This document shows, piece after piece, positions 1 through 7,304 of a stretch of DNA of 51,721 nt. Source of the DNA: Bdellovibrionota bacterium (GTDB taxonomy: Bacteria > Bdellovibrionota > UBA1018 > CAUJDS01); the NCBI GenBank assembly GCA_963169695.1, contig CAUJDS010000047.1, positions 1-51,721 of the forward strand, read 5' to 3'. The notes beneath the pieces were generated by a model. That model searched no databases, was not told the origin of the DNA, and was given only the letters and a program-made list of their open reading frames with translations. A program made the position numbers and the translations under genes. Positions within the stretch are counted from its first letter, which is position 1. Each line of letters starts with the position of its first letter.

Positions 1-303
1 AAGCAGAAGCTGTTTTGTTATAGTGGATTCGGGCATGGTCCAGGATTCCTTTCGTTGAATCAGTTCTTGTTAAACCAATTCTACGCATTGTTTCCTGACT
101 GTGCCCTCCTTCTATTCACCCACCACTAAGCGAGAAGAGCCTTTTTATACAATGAGATTGAGGGGTGATTGAGGGTTCAAGTAGCGGAGTGAAACGGCTG
201 GTTCCACGAATTGGCCAAGAAGGCCAATTCGAACGTTAGCCCAAAGGGCGAGTCACAGGATGTGACGAGTAATCCCAGTCAGCCCAACCATTTCAACTCC
301 TCC
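1..303. other. Window edge with no recognisable gene
   Basis: I see no convincing coding frame in this stretch, which lies beyond the stop codon of the Fic-like gene. It contains an inverted repeat with 10-base arms at 207-216 and 222-231 around a 5-base loop. There is no T-run beside it, so it is not a clear intrinsic terminator. The gene that ends or begins to the left of the window is not visible. Confidence 0.5.
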
Positions 304-1425
304 TTAGGGAGCCCCGAAACTTCCGCTGCACGATCCACCGGGTCCAAAGGGCCCAGCGGGTGGATAACGTTGTGAGAGTCCCCGAAAGAGGGATTCCGTT
401 TTTTCCATTTGTTGTAGGTAGAATCGGCCCAAGTCGTAAGAAGTCATTTCGAAGTCTTTGAGCGGAAACTGAGCCGGAATGGGTACTTCAAGGTAGTTGC
501 TCAGCCATTGAAGGGCAAGCTTGGTGACTCTTCCACATCCATCATAGAAAATATGCACCCCGTTGAGTAGGATCTGAGCGTCGGCAAAGAGCCCTGCAGC
601 GGCCAATCGCAACTTCATTGAACCCGGTGCTTCGTTCTGCTTCATTCGTTCCGCTCTCATTCGGATCAGATTCCAGTCGAACATACGCATTCCCACTTCA
701 CGGCCTGCGGGATGTTTGATCCAAACGCCAATGCGCCCGTTAGGAAGTCGTACCGCTTTGACGACGGTGATATGCGGCTTAATCCGAATCACCTGCAGTC
801 CGCTATCATCAGTCTCTAGGTACGGATTGCCCCCATTGGTGCTTCCCGAACTCCACGTTGGATCACCCGGCAGATGAATCCCGGGTTCGCTTCGAAGTCG
901 ACCTAAGATCGACACGAACCCAAGGGTGTGCAAGTAACGATAGTTTCCATTTTGAAGGTGTTGATGAAGGGTTTGTTTGTCCGCGCGAGAATAGGTTGAG
1001 TTATCAATTTGATATTTATAGAAAGCGTCCTGCGAGTGTGGATAGTCGTAGGCGATCGTATGCAATCCTTTGAGATCGTCCATGGTAGGCGGGCGCGTTG
1101 CACTGCGAGGAAGGAGGTAAGACTGCGCCGCAGACCAGGACTTAAACGGAGCGTCACCATAAGCCAAATAAGGATGGGCCATCAGATAGGAGTCGCTAGG
1201 ATAGCCAATTCCGTTGATGTTTCCGTAGCGAAGGACATTTTGCCAATGTTCAAAGTCTATAAAACGCAGTCCCCAAACCGTGGGCAATTCGGAGGCGTTG
1301 GATTGAATCATCTTGGATTCGATGGATCGCATTTGACCCGGAGAAGGAACGCTTTGTGCCAAAGCGTTGGATGACAAAGCTACCGTAAATGACAACGCAA
1401 TGCTGCGCAAAATAGATGATTTCAT
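304..1425 (-). CDS. Exported Fic-like domain protein with altered active-site motif
   Basis: The protein has 373 residues if it starts at the ATG at 1425. That start has a GGGGG stretch just upstream and is followed directly by a signal peptide (MKSSILRSIALSF... to about ALAQ). A longer frame begins six codons earlier without a better ribosome site. Near residues 291-302 the sequence HIFYDGCGRVTK closely resembles the Fic catalytic loop HxFx(D/E)GNGRxxR, but with Asn changed to Cys and the last Arg to Lys. Helical sequence precedes the loop, as in Fic folds. Fic proteins usually transfer AMP or another phosphate-containing group to target proteins. Whether this variant is active cannot be told from sequence. 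The last 20 or so residues are rich in Gly, Pro and Ser. The signal peptide places it in the periplasm or outside the cell. The family call rests mainly on one motif. Confidence 0.6.
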   Translation of the reverse strand: MKSSILRSIALSFTVALSSNALAQSVPSPGQMRSIESKMIQSNASELPTVWGLRFIDFEHWQNVLRYGNINGIGYPSDSYLMAHPYLAYGDAPFKSWSAAQSYLLPRSATRPPTMDDLKGLHTIAYDYPHSQDAFYKYQIDNSTYSRADKQTLHQHLQNGNYRYLHTLGFVSILGRLRSEPGIHLPGDPTWSSGSTNGGNPYLETDDSGLQVIRIKPHITVVKAVRLPNGRIGVWIKHPAGREVGMRMFDWNLIRMRAERMKQNEAPGSMKLRLAAAGLFADAQILLNGVHIFYDGCGRVTKLALQWLSNYLEVPIPAQFPLKDFEMTSYDLGRFYLQQMEKTESLFRGLSQRYPPAGPFGPGGSCSGSFGAP

Positions 1426-1541
1426 AGATCCCCCTGAACCCAAAAAACAGACCCTAGATCTATGCCAGTAATATAAAAATAAATTGATTTCAATGAAGAA
1501 GATGCTTTACTCTCTAGTCTGAAAAATTAGCCGGGGGAGAC

Positions 1542-1997
1542 ATGAAATTGATTAAGACTTTGTCCATTTGTATGAGTGTGGGATTTCTTTTTGCTGGAGC
1601 TGCAAAAGCTCAAGATTGGAAAGGCGATTACGAGAAAATATATAAAGACGAAAGAGCTACGCAACTGACTAAAGACTGGTGCGGCGGAACTGCTAAAGTC
1701 GCCTGTCAGAATAGAACTTCCTGCGAAATTATTATTGATAACTCTCAGTGCGGCAATGTTGAGCTCTACCTCGATGACAATGGATTTCGAAGGATTGCAA
1801 ATGAATCCTACCAGGCATCGCTTCCGCTCTACCGGCCACTTTTTGATGATGACTATTACGCGGGTAGAATTTATCTAGACCTAGGGAAGGCCAAGACGTT
1901 CGGCTCTGGCAGAGATAAGCAGCAGTATATCAATATTCTTTTAAGAAACGCTGATGGCTCAAAGTATCAAAAGCTTTCAGCCAACTTTAAGAATTAA
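1542..1997 (+). CDS. Small secreted protein, unknown function
   Basis: This is a 151-residue protein starting at an ATG preceded by a good GGGGGAG ribosome site. Residues 1-23 form a clear signal peptide ending in AKAQ. The mature part contains several cysteines (for example in WCGG, VACQN, SCEI and QCGN) that could form disulfide bonds in the periplasm. It is rich in acidic and aromatic residues. I do not recognise a family. The gene is divergent from the Fic-like gene and its end overlaps the stop of the convergent histidine kinase gene by a few bases. There is no recognisable operon partner. Confidence 0.75.
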   Translation: MKLIKTLSICMSVGFLFAGAAKAQDWKGDYEKIYKDERATQLTKDWCGGTAKVACQNRTSCEIIIDNSQCGNVELYLDDNGFRRIANESYQASLPLYRPLFDDDYYAGRIYLDLGKAKTFGSGRDKQQYINILLRNADGSKYQKLSANFKN

Positions 1998-3463
1998 GCC
2001 TTCTTGAGGTCCGTGCGTTTCATCAATACTTTAAATAGATTGCCGCGCTTTTCGCGAATGGAAAGTTCGATTTCGAATCCGTGAGCGTCGGCAATCTCTT
2101 TTGCAATGGCTAGTCCTAATCCGTGCCCACGTACGGAGTAGGTACCCCGGTAATGCCGCTTGAAGAGTGAGTCCTGAATAGCTTCAGGAATTCTGTCGGC
2201 TTCATCCGCAACCGAGACAATGACTTGGGTATCATTAGCTTCAAGATAAACACCCACCGACGAATTCCCGGGCGAATATTTGAGCGCATTTTCAAGTAGA
2301 GATTCCAAAAGGCTCGTAATCAGTATGGCATCGCCCCTCACTTCAAAGACGCCATCTCTGGGAATAGAAGTCAGGTCACGAACCTGAAAATCAAATCGAA
2401 TGCTTCGCTTCCTTGCAATGGGAGAAAGTCGTTCAAGCATATCCAATATAAGATCACGCATGGCCACGCGACCAAAGGAGATGGATGAAGGCCCTCGCGC
2501 CTGAAGCTGCGAAAGTTGGAGAAGCCGATTGACGAGTTTGGAGAGGTCTTGGATCTGTACAACGACTCGGGAGGCGATGTCTTCCAACTCTTGCTTCGTG
2601 ATAATGTCAGAGCGGCGCATTCCCTCCAATTCAGACAATAGTACGGTCAAGGGTGTTTGCAACTGATGAGCGGCATTTACCACAAAGCGATCCTGTGCAT
2701 CGAAGGCTAGGTTCAGTCGCTCGAGCAGTCCGTTGACAGAGCGTGAGATTTCTTGAATTTCTACGAGACCACTTTGCACCGAAACAGGGACATCGATTCG
2801 TGCAGGCGTAATAGAATGCAGTTCTTGAAGAAGCCGCTTCAAGGGTCTCAGAAACGCGCCTGACAAAAGGAAGCTGGAAAGTCCCAAGAATATTCCTAGC
2901 AGAGGCAGCATTGCTAAGTTAAATCGCACCATGCGGCGATTCAATTCGGCAAGTGCGGAGAATGGCGCGGCAACACAGATTGCGTAACCACGAGTCTTCT
3001 TTCCAAAAGGAATCACCGCGATCCGAAATGGATCCTCTACATGGTAGTGCAAATTCAGGGGGCTGCTTTTGTCGAGCGTTTCGAAGGCAATCTTTTGGGC
3101 CTTAGCTACGCGTAGCGTTTCTGCCGAAACTGGGAGTACGTTGGGTGGATAGAATCCGGGTGACTTACTGATGGGATTTCGATTTCCATCAATGACTTGC
3201 CAATAGAGTTGCGTCGGCTCAAAGGGGAGACGAAATTTTTTGGAATAGCCCTGGATCTTTTTGAGAAACGGTTGGCCGGACCTTTGATCAATCTGCTGGA
3301 TCAAGTCCACGGCAAGATTATAAATGTCATTGTCGAATTCTTGTTCGTAGTCCGCAACGAGCTGCCGAAAAAGGAGGGCATTGTTGACGCCAATTCCGAT
3401 CATGCCCAAGAAGAACGTGAAGAGAAAAGCTCTTGTCCGAAGCCTACGAGGGAGGAGTCTCAT
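1994..3463 (-). CDS. Membrane sensor histidine kinase with unusual ATP-lid motif
   Basis: This is a 489-residue two-component sensor kinase. A first membrane segment lies at about residues 12-32, a periplasmic sensor region follows, and a second membrane segment lies at about 183-203. Next come a HAMP-like linker and a HisKA domain with the phospho-accepting His266 in AAHQLQTPL. The C-terminal ATPase domain has the N box around LENALKYSP (Asn392) and a G2 motif GHGLGLAI at about 446-453. The usual G1 motif DxGxG reads DEADRI near 420, so the conserved glycines are missing. ATP binding may therefore be altered. The gene lies 3 bp downstream of its response regulator, so the two are cotranscribed. 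The stimulus is unknown. The arrangement is like CusS/QseC-type kinases, but no metal ligands are obvious. Confidence 0.9.
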   Translation of the reverse strand: MRLLPRRLRTRAFLFTFFLGMIGIGVNNALLFRQLVADYEQEFDNDIYNLAVDLIQQIDQRSGQPFLKKIQGYSKKFRLPFEPTQLYWQVIDGNRNPISKSPGFYPPNVLPVSAETLRVAKAQKIAFETLDKSSPLNLHYHVEDPFRIAVIPFGKKTRGYAICVAAPFSALAELNRRMVRFNLAMLPLLGIFLGLSSFLLSGAFLRPLKRLLQELHSITPARIDVPVSVQSGLVEIQEISRSVNGLLERLNLAFDAQDRFVVNAAHQLQTPLTVLLSELEGMRRSDIITKQELEDIASRVVVQIQDLSKLVNRLLQLSQLQARGPSSISFGRVAMRDLILDMLERLSPIARKRSIRFDFQVRDLTSIPRDGVFEVRGDAILITSLLESLLENALKYSPGNSSVGVYLEANDTQVIVSVADEADRIPEAIQDSLFKRHYRGTYSVRGHGLGLAIAKEIADAHGFEIELSIREKRGNLFKVLMKRTDLKKA

Positions 3464-3466
3464 GGC

Positions 3467-4138
3467 TCAACCTTTTCGAAGGGCATAGCCTACCCCGGTG
3501 ACGGTCTGGATGTATTTTTCTTGCGTGATGGTCTCTATCTTTTTGCGAAGGGTCTTGATGTAGGAATCGACAATATTGCTATTCGTATCGAAGTGGATGT
3601 CCCAAACATGCTCCGTCAATTCTGTACGCGAAATAGGTCGCTCAGGATTGCGCATAAAATATTCCATGAGCGAAAATTCTTTGGCCGTGAGCGAGAGTTT
3701 TTCGGTACCAACACAGAGTTGGCGTCGGATGAGGTCCAATTCTAGGATCTCAAATTGAATCCGAGTCTGCTCAGATTGGTCCTTTCTACGCAGAAGTGCC
3801 CGCACCTGGGCCAAGACTTCCTCAAAAACAAAGGGTTTGGTGAGGTAGGCATCACCTCCGGCCTCCAAGCCATGGACGCGCTCACGTGCTGACCCTAGGG
3901 CACTTAAGAAGAGGATGGGCAAAGCATAGCCATTCTTCCGTATAGTGCGCGCCAAGTCGTAACCATTGCCATCCGGCAACATGACATCCAGGATGATAAG
4001 GTCATAGGGGTTTTCTGACGCAAGGCGCTCACTGGTTTCAATACTCGCTGCAATATCGACGGAATATCCCGCCTCTTGGAGGCCCTTTTTGACAAAAGCG
4101 GAGATCTTCCTCTCGTCTTCTACTAGTAGAATTCGCAT
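3467..4138 (-). CDS. OmpR/PhoB-family response regulator
   Basis: This is a 223-residue DNA-binding response regulator. The REC domain (residues 1-120) has the acidic pair in LLVEDE, the phospho-acceptor Asp in LIILDVMLPDG and the conserved Lys in YLTKPF. The C-terminal winged-helix domain (about 130-223) shows the family signature around LTAKEFSLMEYF and ends in TVTGVGYALRKG, typical of OmpR/CopR-like regulators. The start ATG at 4138 has an AAGGAG site at ideal spacing. It is the first gene of a two-gene operon with the kinase. It is transcribed divergently from the small Lys/Ala-rich exported protein, a common layout for a regulator and its target, although no operator was identified. Confidence 0.93.
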   Translation of the reverse strand: MRILLVEDERKISAFVKKGLQEAGYSVDIAASIETSERLASENPYDLIILDVMLPDGNGYDLARTIRKNGYALPILFLSALGSARERVHGLEAGGDAYLTKPFVFEEVLAQVRALLRRKDQSEQTRIQFEILELDLIRRQLCVGTEKLSLTAKEFSLMEYFMRNPERPISRTELTEHVWDIHFDTNSNIVDSYIKTLRKKIETITQEKYIQTVTGVGYALRKG

Positions 4139-4320
4139 GGCTTGCTCCTTGCTGTCACGTTAACTAGCTTAGCAGACCCTAGTGGGGGGATCCCGCGCTA
4201 ACTGCGCGTCATCATTAGATGAATTTCTTTTCATCTCGCTTTCACGCAGTGGCCAGAGCCGATCCGGTATCCTCTAAATATCAAAGAAACAAAACATTCG
4301 TCGTTCTAAAGGAGAACTCA

Positions 4321-4527
4321 ATGAATAAGCAAATCAAACTCGCCACCCTCGCCCTCGCCGCTATGGCAATCGCTTCTTACTCTGCCATGGCAGAAGATCA
4401 AGAAAGCGTGACTGCTGATGGAATGGGCGCTCCAGCTGCAGAGCAGGCTGCTCCTGCCAAAGAAATGAAAAAGGCTAAGAAAGCCAAAAAAGCTAAGAAA
4501 GCAAAACACGGAAAAAAAGCTCACTAA
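4321..4527 (+). CDS. Small exported Lys/Ala-rich protein
   Basis: The protein has 68 residues. The start at 4321 is chosen because AAAGGAG lies 8 bases upstream and a signal peptide of about 24 residues (cleavage near AMAED) follows at once. An upstream in-frame extension from 4219 has no such support. The mature protein is a short acidic/Ala region followed by a tail of repeated KKA units ending in KHGKKAH. Strongly cationic low-complexity tails of this kind occur in acid-shock (Asr-like) and histone H1-like proteins, but the similarity is compositional only. A strong intrinsic terminator follows. The gene faces away from the two-component operon and could be its target; that is inference. 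Confidence 0.75.
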   Translation: MNKQIKLATLALAAMAIASYSAMAEDQESVTADGMGAPAAEQAAPAKEMKKAKKAKKAKKAKHGKKAH

Positions 4528-4557
4528 AAAGCTAACCTTGAAGTTTTAAGGTATAAG

Positions 4558-4598
4558 ACACCTGAGTGCGTAACAAACGTACTCAGGTGTTTTTTTTT
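4558..4598 (+). terminator. Intrinsic terminator of the Lys/Ala-rich protein gene
   Basis: An inverted repeat with 10-base perfect arms (ACACCTGAGT and ACTCAGGTGT) closes a 13-base loop that itself contains short complementary ends. It is followed by a run of T residues. It ends the 4321 gene just before the ribosome site of the DedA gene. Confidence 0.9.
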
Positions 4599-4609
4599 GA
4601 GGTGGATGA

Positions 4610-5263
4610 ATGATGGAATGGCTTCAGCAGCTGCACAGTGCCGATGGAATCTCGAATATGATAGCGTGGGGTGGACTGATTATAGTTGTCGGTATCGTCT
4701 ATGCAGAGACGGGGTTGTTGGTAGGATTTTTTCTACCCGGAGACTCACTCCTCATCACCGCAGGCGTCTTAGCCAATCCCCAAAATCCCCACGCAGTTTT
4801 CGAGGTGGGGATGCTCTCCCTTAACATCGCGTTGGTCCTTGCAGCTGCCATTGGGGATCAGACGGGTTATTGGTTGGGACATCGTGCCGGTGCTGGAATC
4901 TGGAATAAAAAGGACGGTCGGTTTTTTAAGCAGAAGCATCTTTTGGCAGCCCAAGCATTTTACGCAAAGTATGGCAACGCCTCAGTCATCGCGGCCAAGT
5001 ACGTCCCGATCGTCCGTACCTTTGTACCCTTCGTGGCGGGGATAGCCAGAATGCCCTATCGAAGGTTTGCCCTATGGAGTTTTATGGGGGCAATTCTCTG
5101 GATTACGTCGCTCCTTTGGATTGGCTACTTCCTAGGGCAAACACCCTTGGCCAATCGCCTGGATAAACTTTTGGTCTTGGTTGTTTTTGTCTCGATTCTA
5201 CCCATTTTGGTTGGGGGTCTGAAGAGTTATCGGGGCAAGAAGAGCAGAACCGTTTTAAATTAA
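4610..5263 (+). CDS. DedA-family inner-membrane protein
   Basis: This is a 217-residue polytopic membrane protein of the DedA (SNARE-associated/VTT) family, whose members act in lipid-carrier recycling and envelope homeostasis. Hallmarks are the acidic motif YAETGLLVGFFLPGDSLL near residues 31-48 and the arginine-bearing KYVPIVRTFVPFVAG around 130-145. Hydrophobic segments lie near 18-40, 70-85, 150-172 and 185-202. The length is typical. It starts at the first of two adjacent ATG codons with GAGGTGG a few bases upstream. The ribosome site lies right after the terminator of the preceding gene, so it needs its own promoter or read-through. Substrate cannot be predicted. Confidence 0.93.
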   Translation: MMEWLQQLHSADGISNMIAWGGLIIVVGIVYAETGLLVGFFLPGDSLLITAGVLANPQNPHAVFEVGMLSLNIALVLAAAIGDQTGYWLGHRAGAGIWNKKDGRFFKQKHLLAAQAFYAKYGNASVIAAKYVPIVRTFVPFVAGIARMPYRRFALWSFMGAILWITSLLWIGYFLGQTPLANRLDKLLVLVVFVSILPILVGGLKSYRGKKSRTVLN

Positions 5264-5400
5264 TGCGTAAAGTCATCCTGCGGCTGAACAAGTCATTCTA
5301 GGACGAAAGAATATTTTTCTTTGATTGTTTCTGCAGGCGGTTCATCTAAACCGAGTAGACCGCTCCTGTTTTGGTTAGAACTGTCGAAAAGCTCTTTGGA

Positions 5401-5823
5401 ATGAATAAGCCAAAGAAAGCCAAAGTCCTTATTGTCGACGATGAGTCTGATTTGCTTCAAATTTTGGAGGATCTGCTTGTCGACTACGACGTTATTCGGG
5501 CCACCAATGGCAAAGAAGGGCTAAAAAAGGTTCTAACTGAAAAACCCCAGGCCGTTATTACCGATATCACCATGCCCGAGATGACGGGAATAGAGATGCT
5601 GATGAAAATCAGAGAAACCAATTCAGATTTGCCAGTCATTATTCTTACTGGGTTTGCTGATGTCAAAAACATCCGGCAAGCGTGGAAACTAGGCGCCTTT
5701 GACTTTTTGGATAAGCCATTTGAAGAAGAGATGCTTCTATCGCTAGTCAAAAACGCGGTGGAGTTCGGAAATCCAGCTGCCAGCCACGCTGGAATACAGG
5801 CCGCAAAGAAGCGAATTGCTTAA
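5401..5823 (+). CDS. Single-domain response regulator (CheY-like)
   Basis: This is about 140 residues consisting of one REC domain plus a short Ala-rich tail. It has the acidic pair in VLIVDDES, a phospho-acceptor Asp in AVITDITMPEMTG, the Thr in VIILTGFAD and the Lys in FLDKPF. There is no output domain. The ATG at 5401 starts the fold directly. An upstream TTG at 5371 is also in frame, and neither start has a strong ribosome site. It is the first gene before the PAS-cheA-cheW-mcp-cheRB run on the same strand and is the likely diffusible phospho-target of that CheA. Its sequence also resembles REC domains of larger hybrid regulators, so a role other than motor control is possible. Confidence 0.85.
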   Translation: MNKPKKAKVLIVDDESDLLQILEDLLVDYDVIRATNGKEGLKKVLTEKPQAVITDITMPEMTGIEMLMKIRETNSDLPVIILTGFADVKNIRQAWKLGAFDFLDKPFEEEMLLSLVKNAVEFGNPAASHAGIQAAKKRIA

Positions 5824-5867
5824 TATTAAGCTTCTGTTGAAATCTTAACCAAACGCAAGATCCACCG

Positions 5868-7304
5868 ATGAGTAATCGTATGGAACCGAAGCCAACTATG
5901 ACTCCTGACGAAATCGAAGCTCACTTTACGCTCGACGAGCTTTTTGTATCCAGAACCGATGAACGTGGCGTAATCCAATCCGGCAATCCGGTTTTTGTTC
6001 GGGTCTCCGGCTATCCACTAGAAAAACTCCTAGGAAGCCCGCACAACATAATTCGGCATCCGGATATGCCAAAAACGGTATTCAAATTATTCTGGGACAC
6101 TCTCAAATCCGGGCAGCCGATTGTAGCCTATGTCAAAAATCGATCCATTGACGGCAAGCCTTACTGGGTACTAGCCTGTGCGTTTCCGATTGATGGTGGA
6201 TTTCTATCTATTCGTATCAAACCTACCTCATCCATCCTTGGACAAATTAAGTCTCTCTATTCTGAAATAGCCAAGGAAGAAAAAATAAAGGGCATTCCAG
6301 CGGCAGCAAAATTGCTAGAACAAAAGCTCGCTGAAATGGGATTCAATACCTACTTTGACTTTATGTCGCATGCGGCAGCCGCCGAAATCAAAGCCAGAGA
6401 TGAAGGCTTGGCAGCCAATCAAAAACAGGCCGCTCCCGAACAGAAATATGGAGAGACCCACTTCTTGGCCAAAGAATTCGATGAAATGAATCGAGTGTGC
6501 GTGGATCGAGCCAAAGACTTTCAAAGCCTTTTATTGAAGCTGGAAGAATACGCTGGAATCGATTCCTACATTGGCACCCGAATCAGTACCATAACTCAGG
6601 CAACTAATCGACTGGAAGCCTTGGCCGTTAATATGTCGATCAGTTCGCATCGATTGGGTTCTAAAGGGGCAACGCTTTCCGTGGTGGCAAGTACCTTCAA
6701 AACCGCAGCCAAAGAAGTCCTAAAGATTGTAGAAGACCTAAAAAAGCAGCTCAGTCCGGTAGTGGAAGAATTGCGACCGGTAAGATTAAATCTTATGATA
6801 TCTCGCCTTCAGAGTGAAATGCTTGCCTTCTTCACCAAGGAGATCAGAGATTTCTCCTCCAAGTACGCGGTAAGAGCAATCCCTCACCTTAAAGACATTC
6901 AAAACGATACGACAATCCTCATCGATCAAATTTCTATTTACTTCAAAAAAAATATTGAACAATTGGATCGAATTCTCGTCGTATTGGATGAAATGAGAGA
7001 TCGCCTTCTCAAGGGCAAAGCGGCCCTGCAGAGTTTAGACGTAATCCGCCTAGGGGGTAGGTTAGAGAGTGCGTTTGAAAAATCAACTGAAGAGGCCTTC
7101 GGTCCCTACGTCCAAGAAATGCTTCAGTTCGTGGACGTGATTGGCAAGCCCATCATGGAAGTCTTACTTCTCGTGGAAGGCTCCAAGAGGTTTTTCACCC
7201 TATCCAAAAATGAGATTCGTCGAAACCTCTCTGCCCTTCTCATTCTGGAATTGAGAAGAAATCGAATAGCCTACTTAGAGCCCAATAAAGAGGATGCCGC
7301 ATGA
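5868..7304 (+). CDS. Soluble PAS-domain sensor protein of chemosensory operon
   Basis: This is a 478-residue protein without membrane segments. Residues about 19-120 form an Aer-type PAS domain, with the tell-tale IIRHPDMPK at 61-69 and a conserved VSGYPLEKLLG just before it. In aerotaxis receptors this domain binds FAD or another small cofactor. The rest is predicted to be long helices (about 120-478), but it lacks the conserved methyl-accepting hairpin tip found in MCPs, so it is not a standard chemoreceptor. Its stop overlaps the start of cheA (ATGA), which argues for translational coupling and a shared function with CheA. It may feed redox or ligand information into the pathway. The function of the helical part is unknown. 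Confidence 0.8.
   Translation: MSNRMEPKPTMTPDEIEAHFTLDELFVSRTDERGVIQSGNPVFVRVSGYPLEKLLGSPHNIIRHPDMPKTVFKLFWDTLKSGQPIVAYVKNRSIDGKPYWVLACAFPIDGGFLSIRIKPTSSILGQIKSLYSEIAKEEKIKGIPAAAKLLEQKLAEMGFNTYFDFMSHAAAAEIKARDEGLAANQKQAAPEQKYGETHFLAKEFDEMNRVCVDRAKDFQSLLLKLEEYAGIDSYIGTRISTITQATNRLEALAVNMSISSHRLGSKGATLSVVASTFKTAAKEVLKIVEDLKKQLSPVVEELRPVRLNLMISRLQSEMLAFFTKEIRDFSSKYAVRAIPHLKDIQNDTTILIDQISIYFKKNIEQLDRILVVLDEMRDRLLKGKAALQSLDVIRLGGRLESAFEKSTEEAFGPYVQEMLQFVDVIGKPIMEVLLLVEGSKRFFTLSKNEIRRNLSALLILELRRNRIAYLEPNKEDAA

Noticed and set aside
3197-3745. 182-codon plus-strand frame opposite the kinase and regulator genes
   Set aside because: It is a shadow of two strongly supported genes, with no domain or ribosome site of its own.
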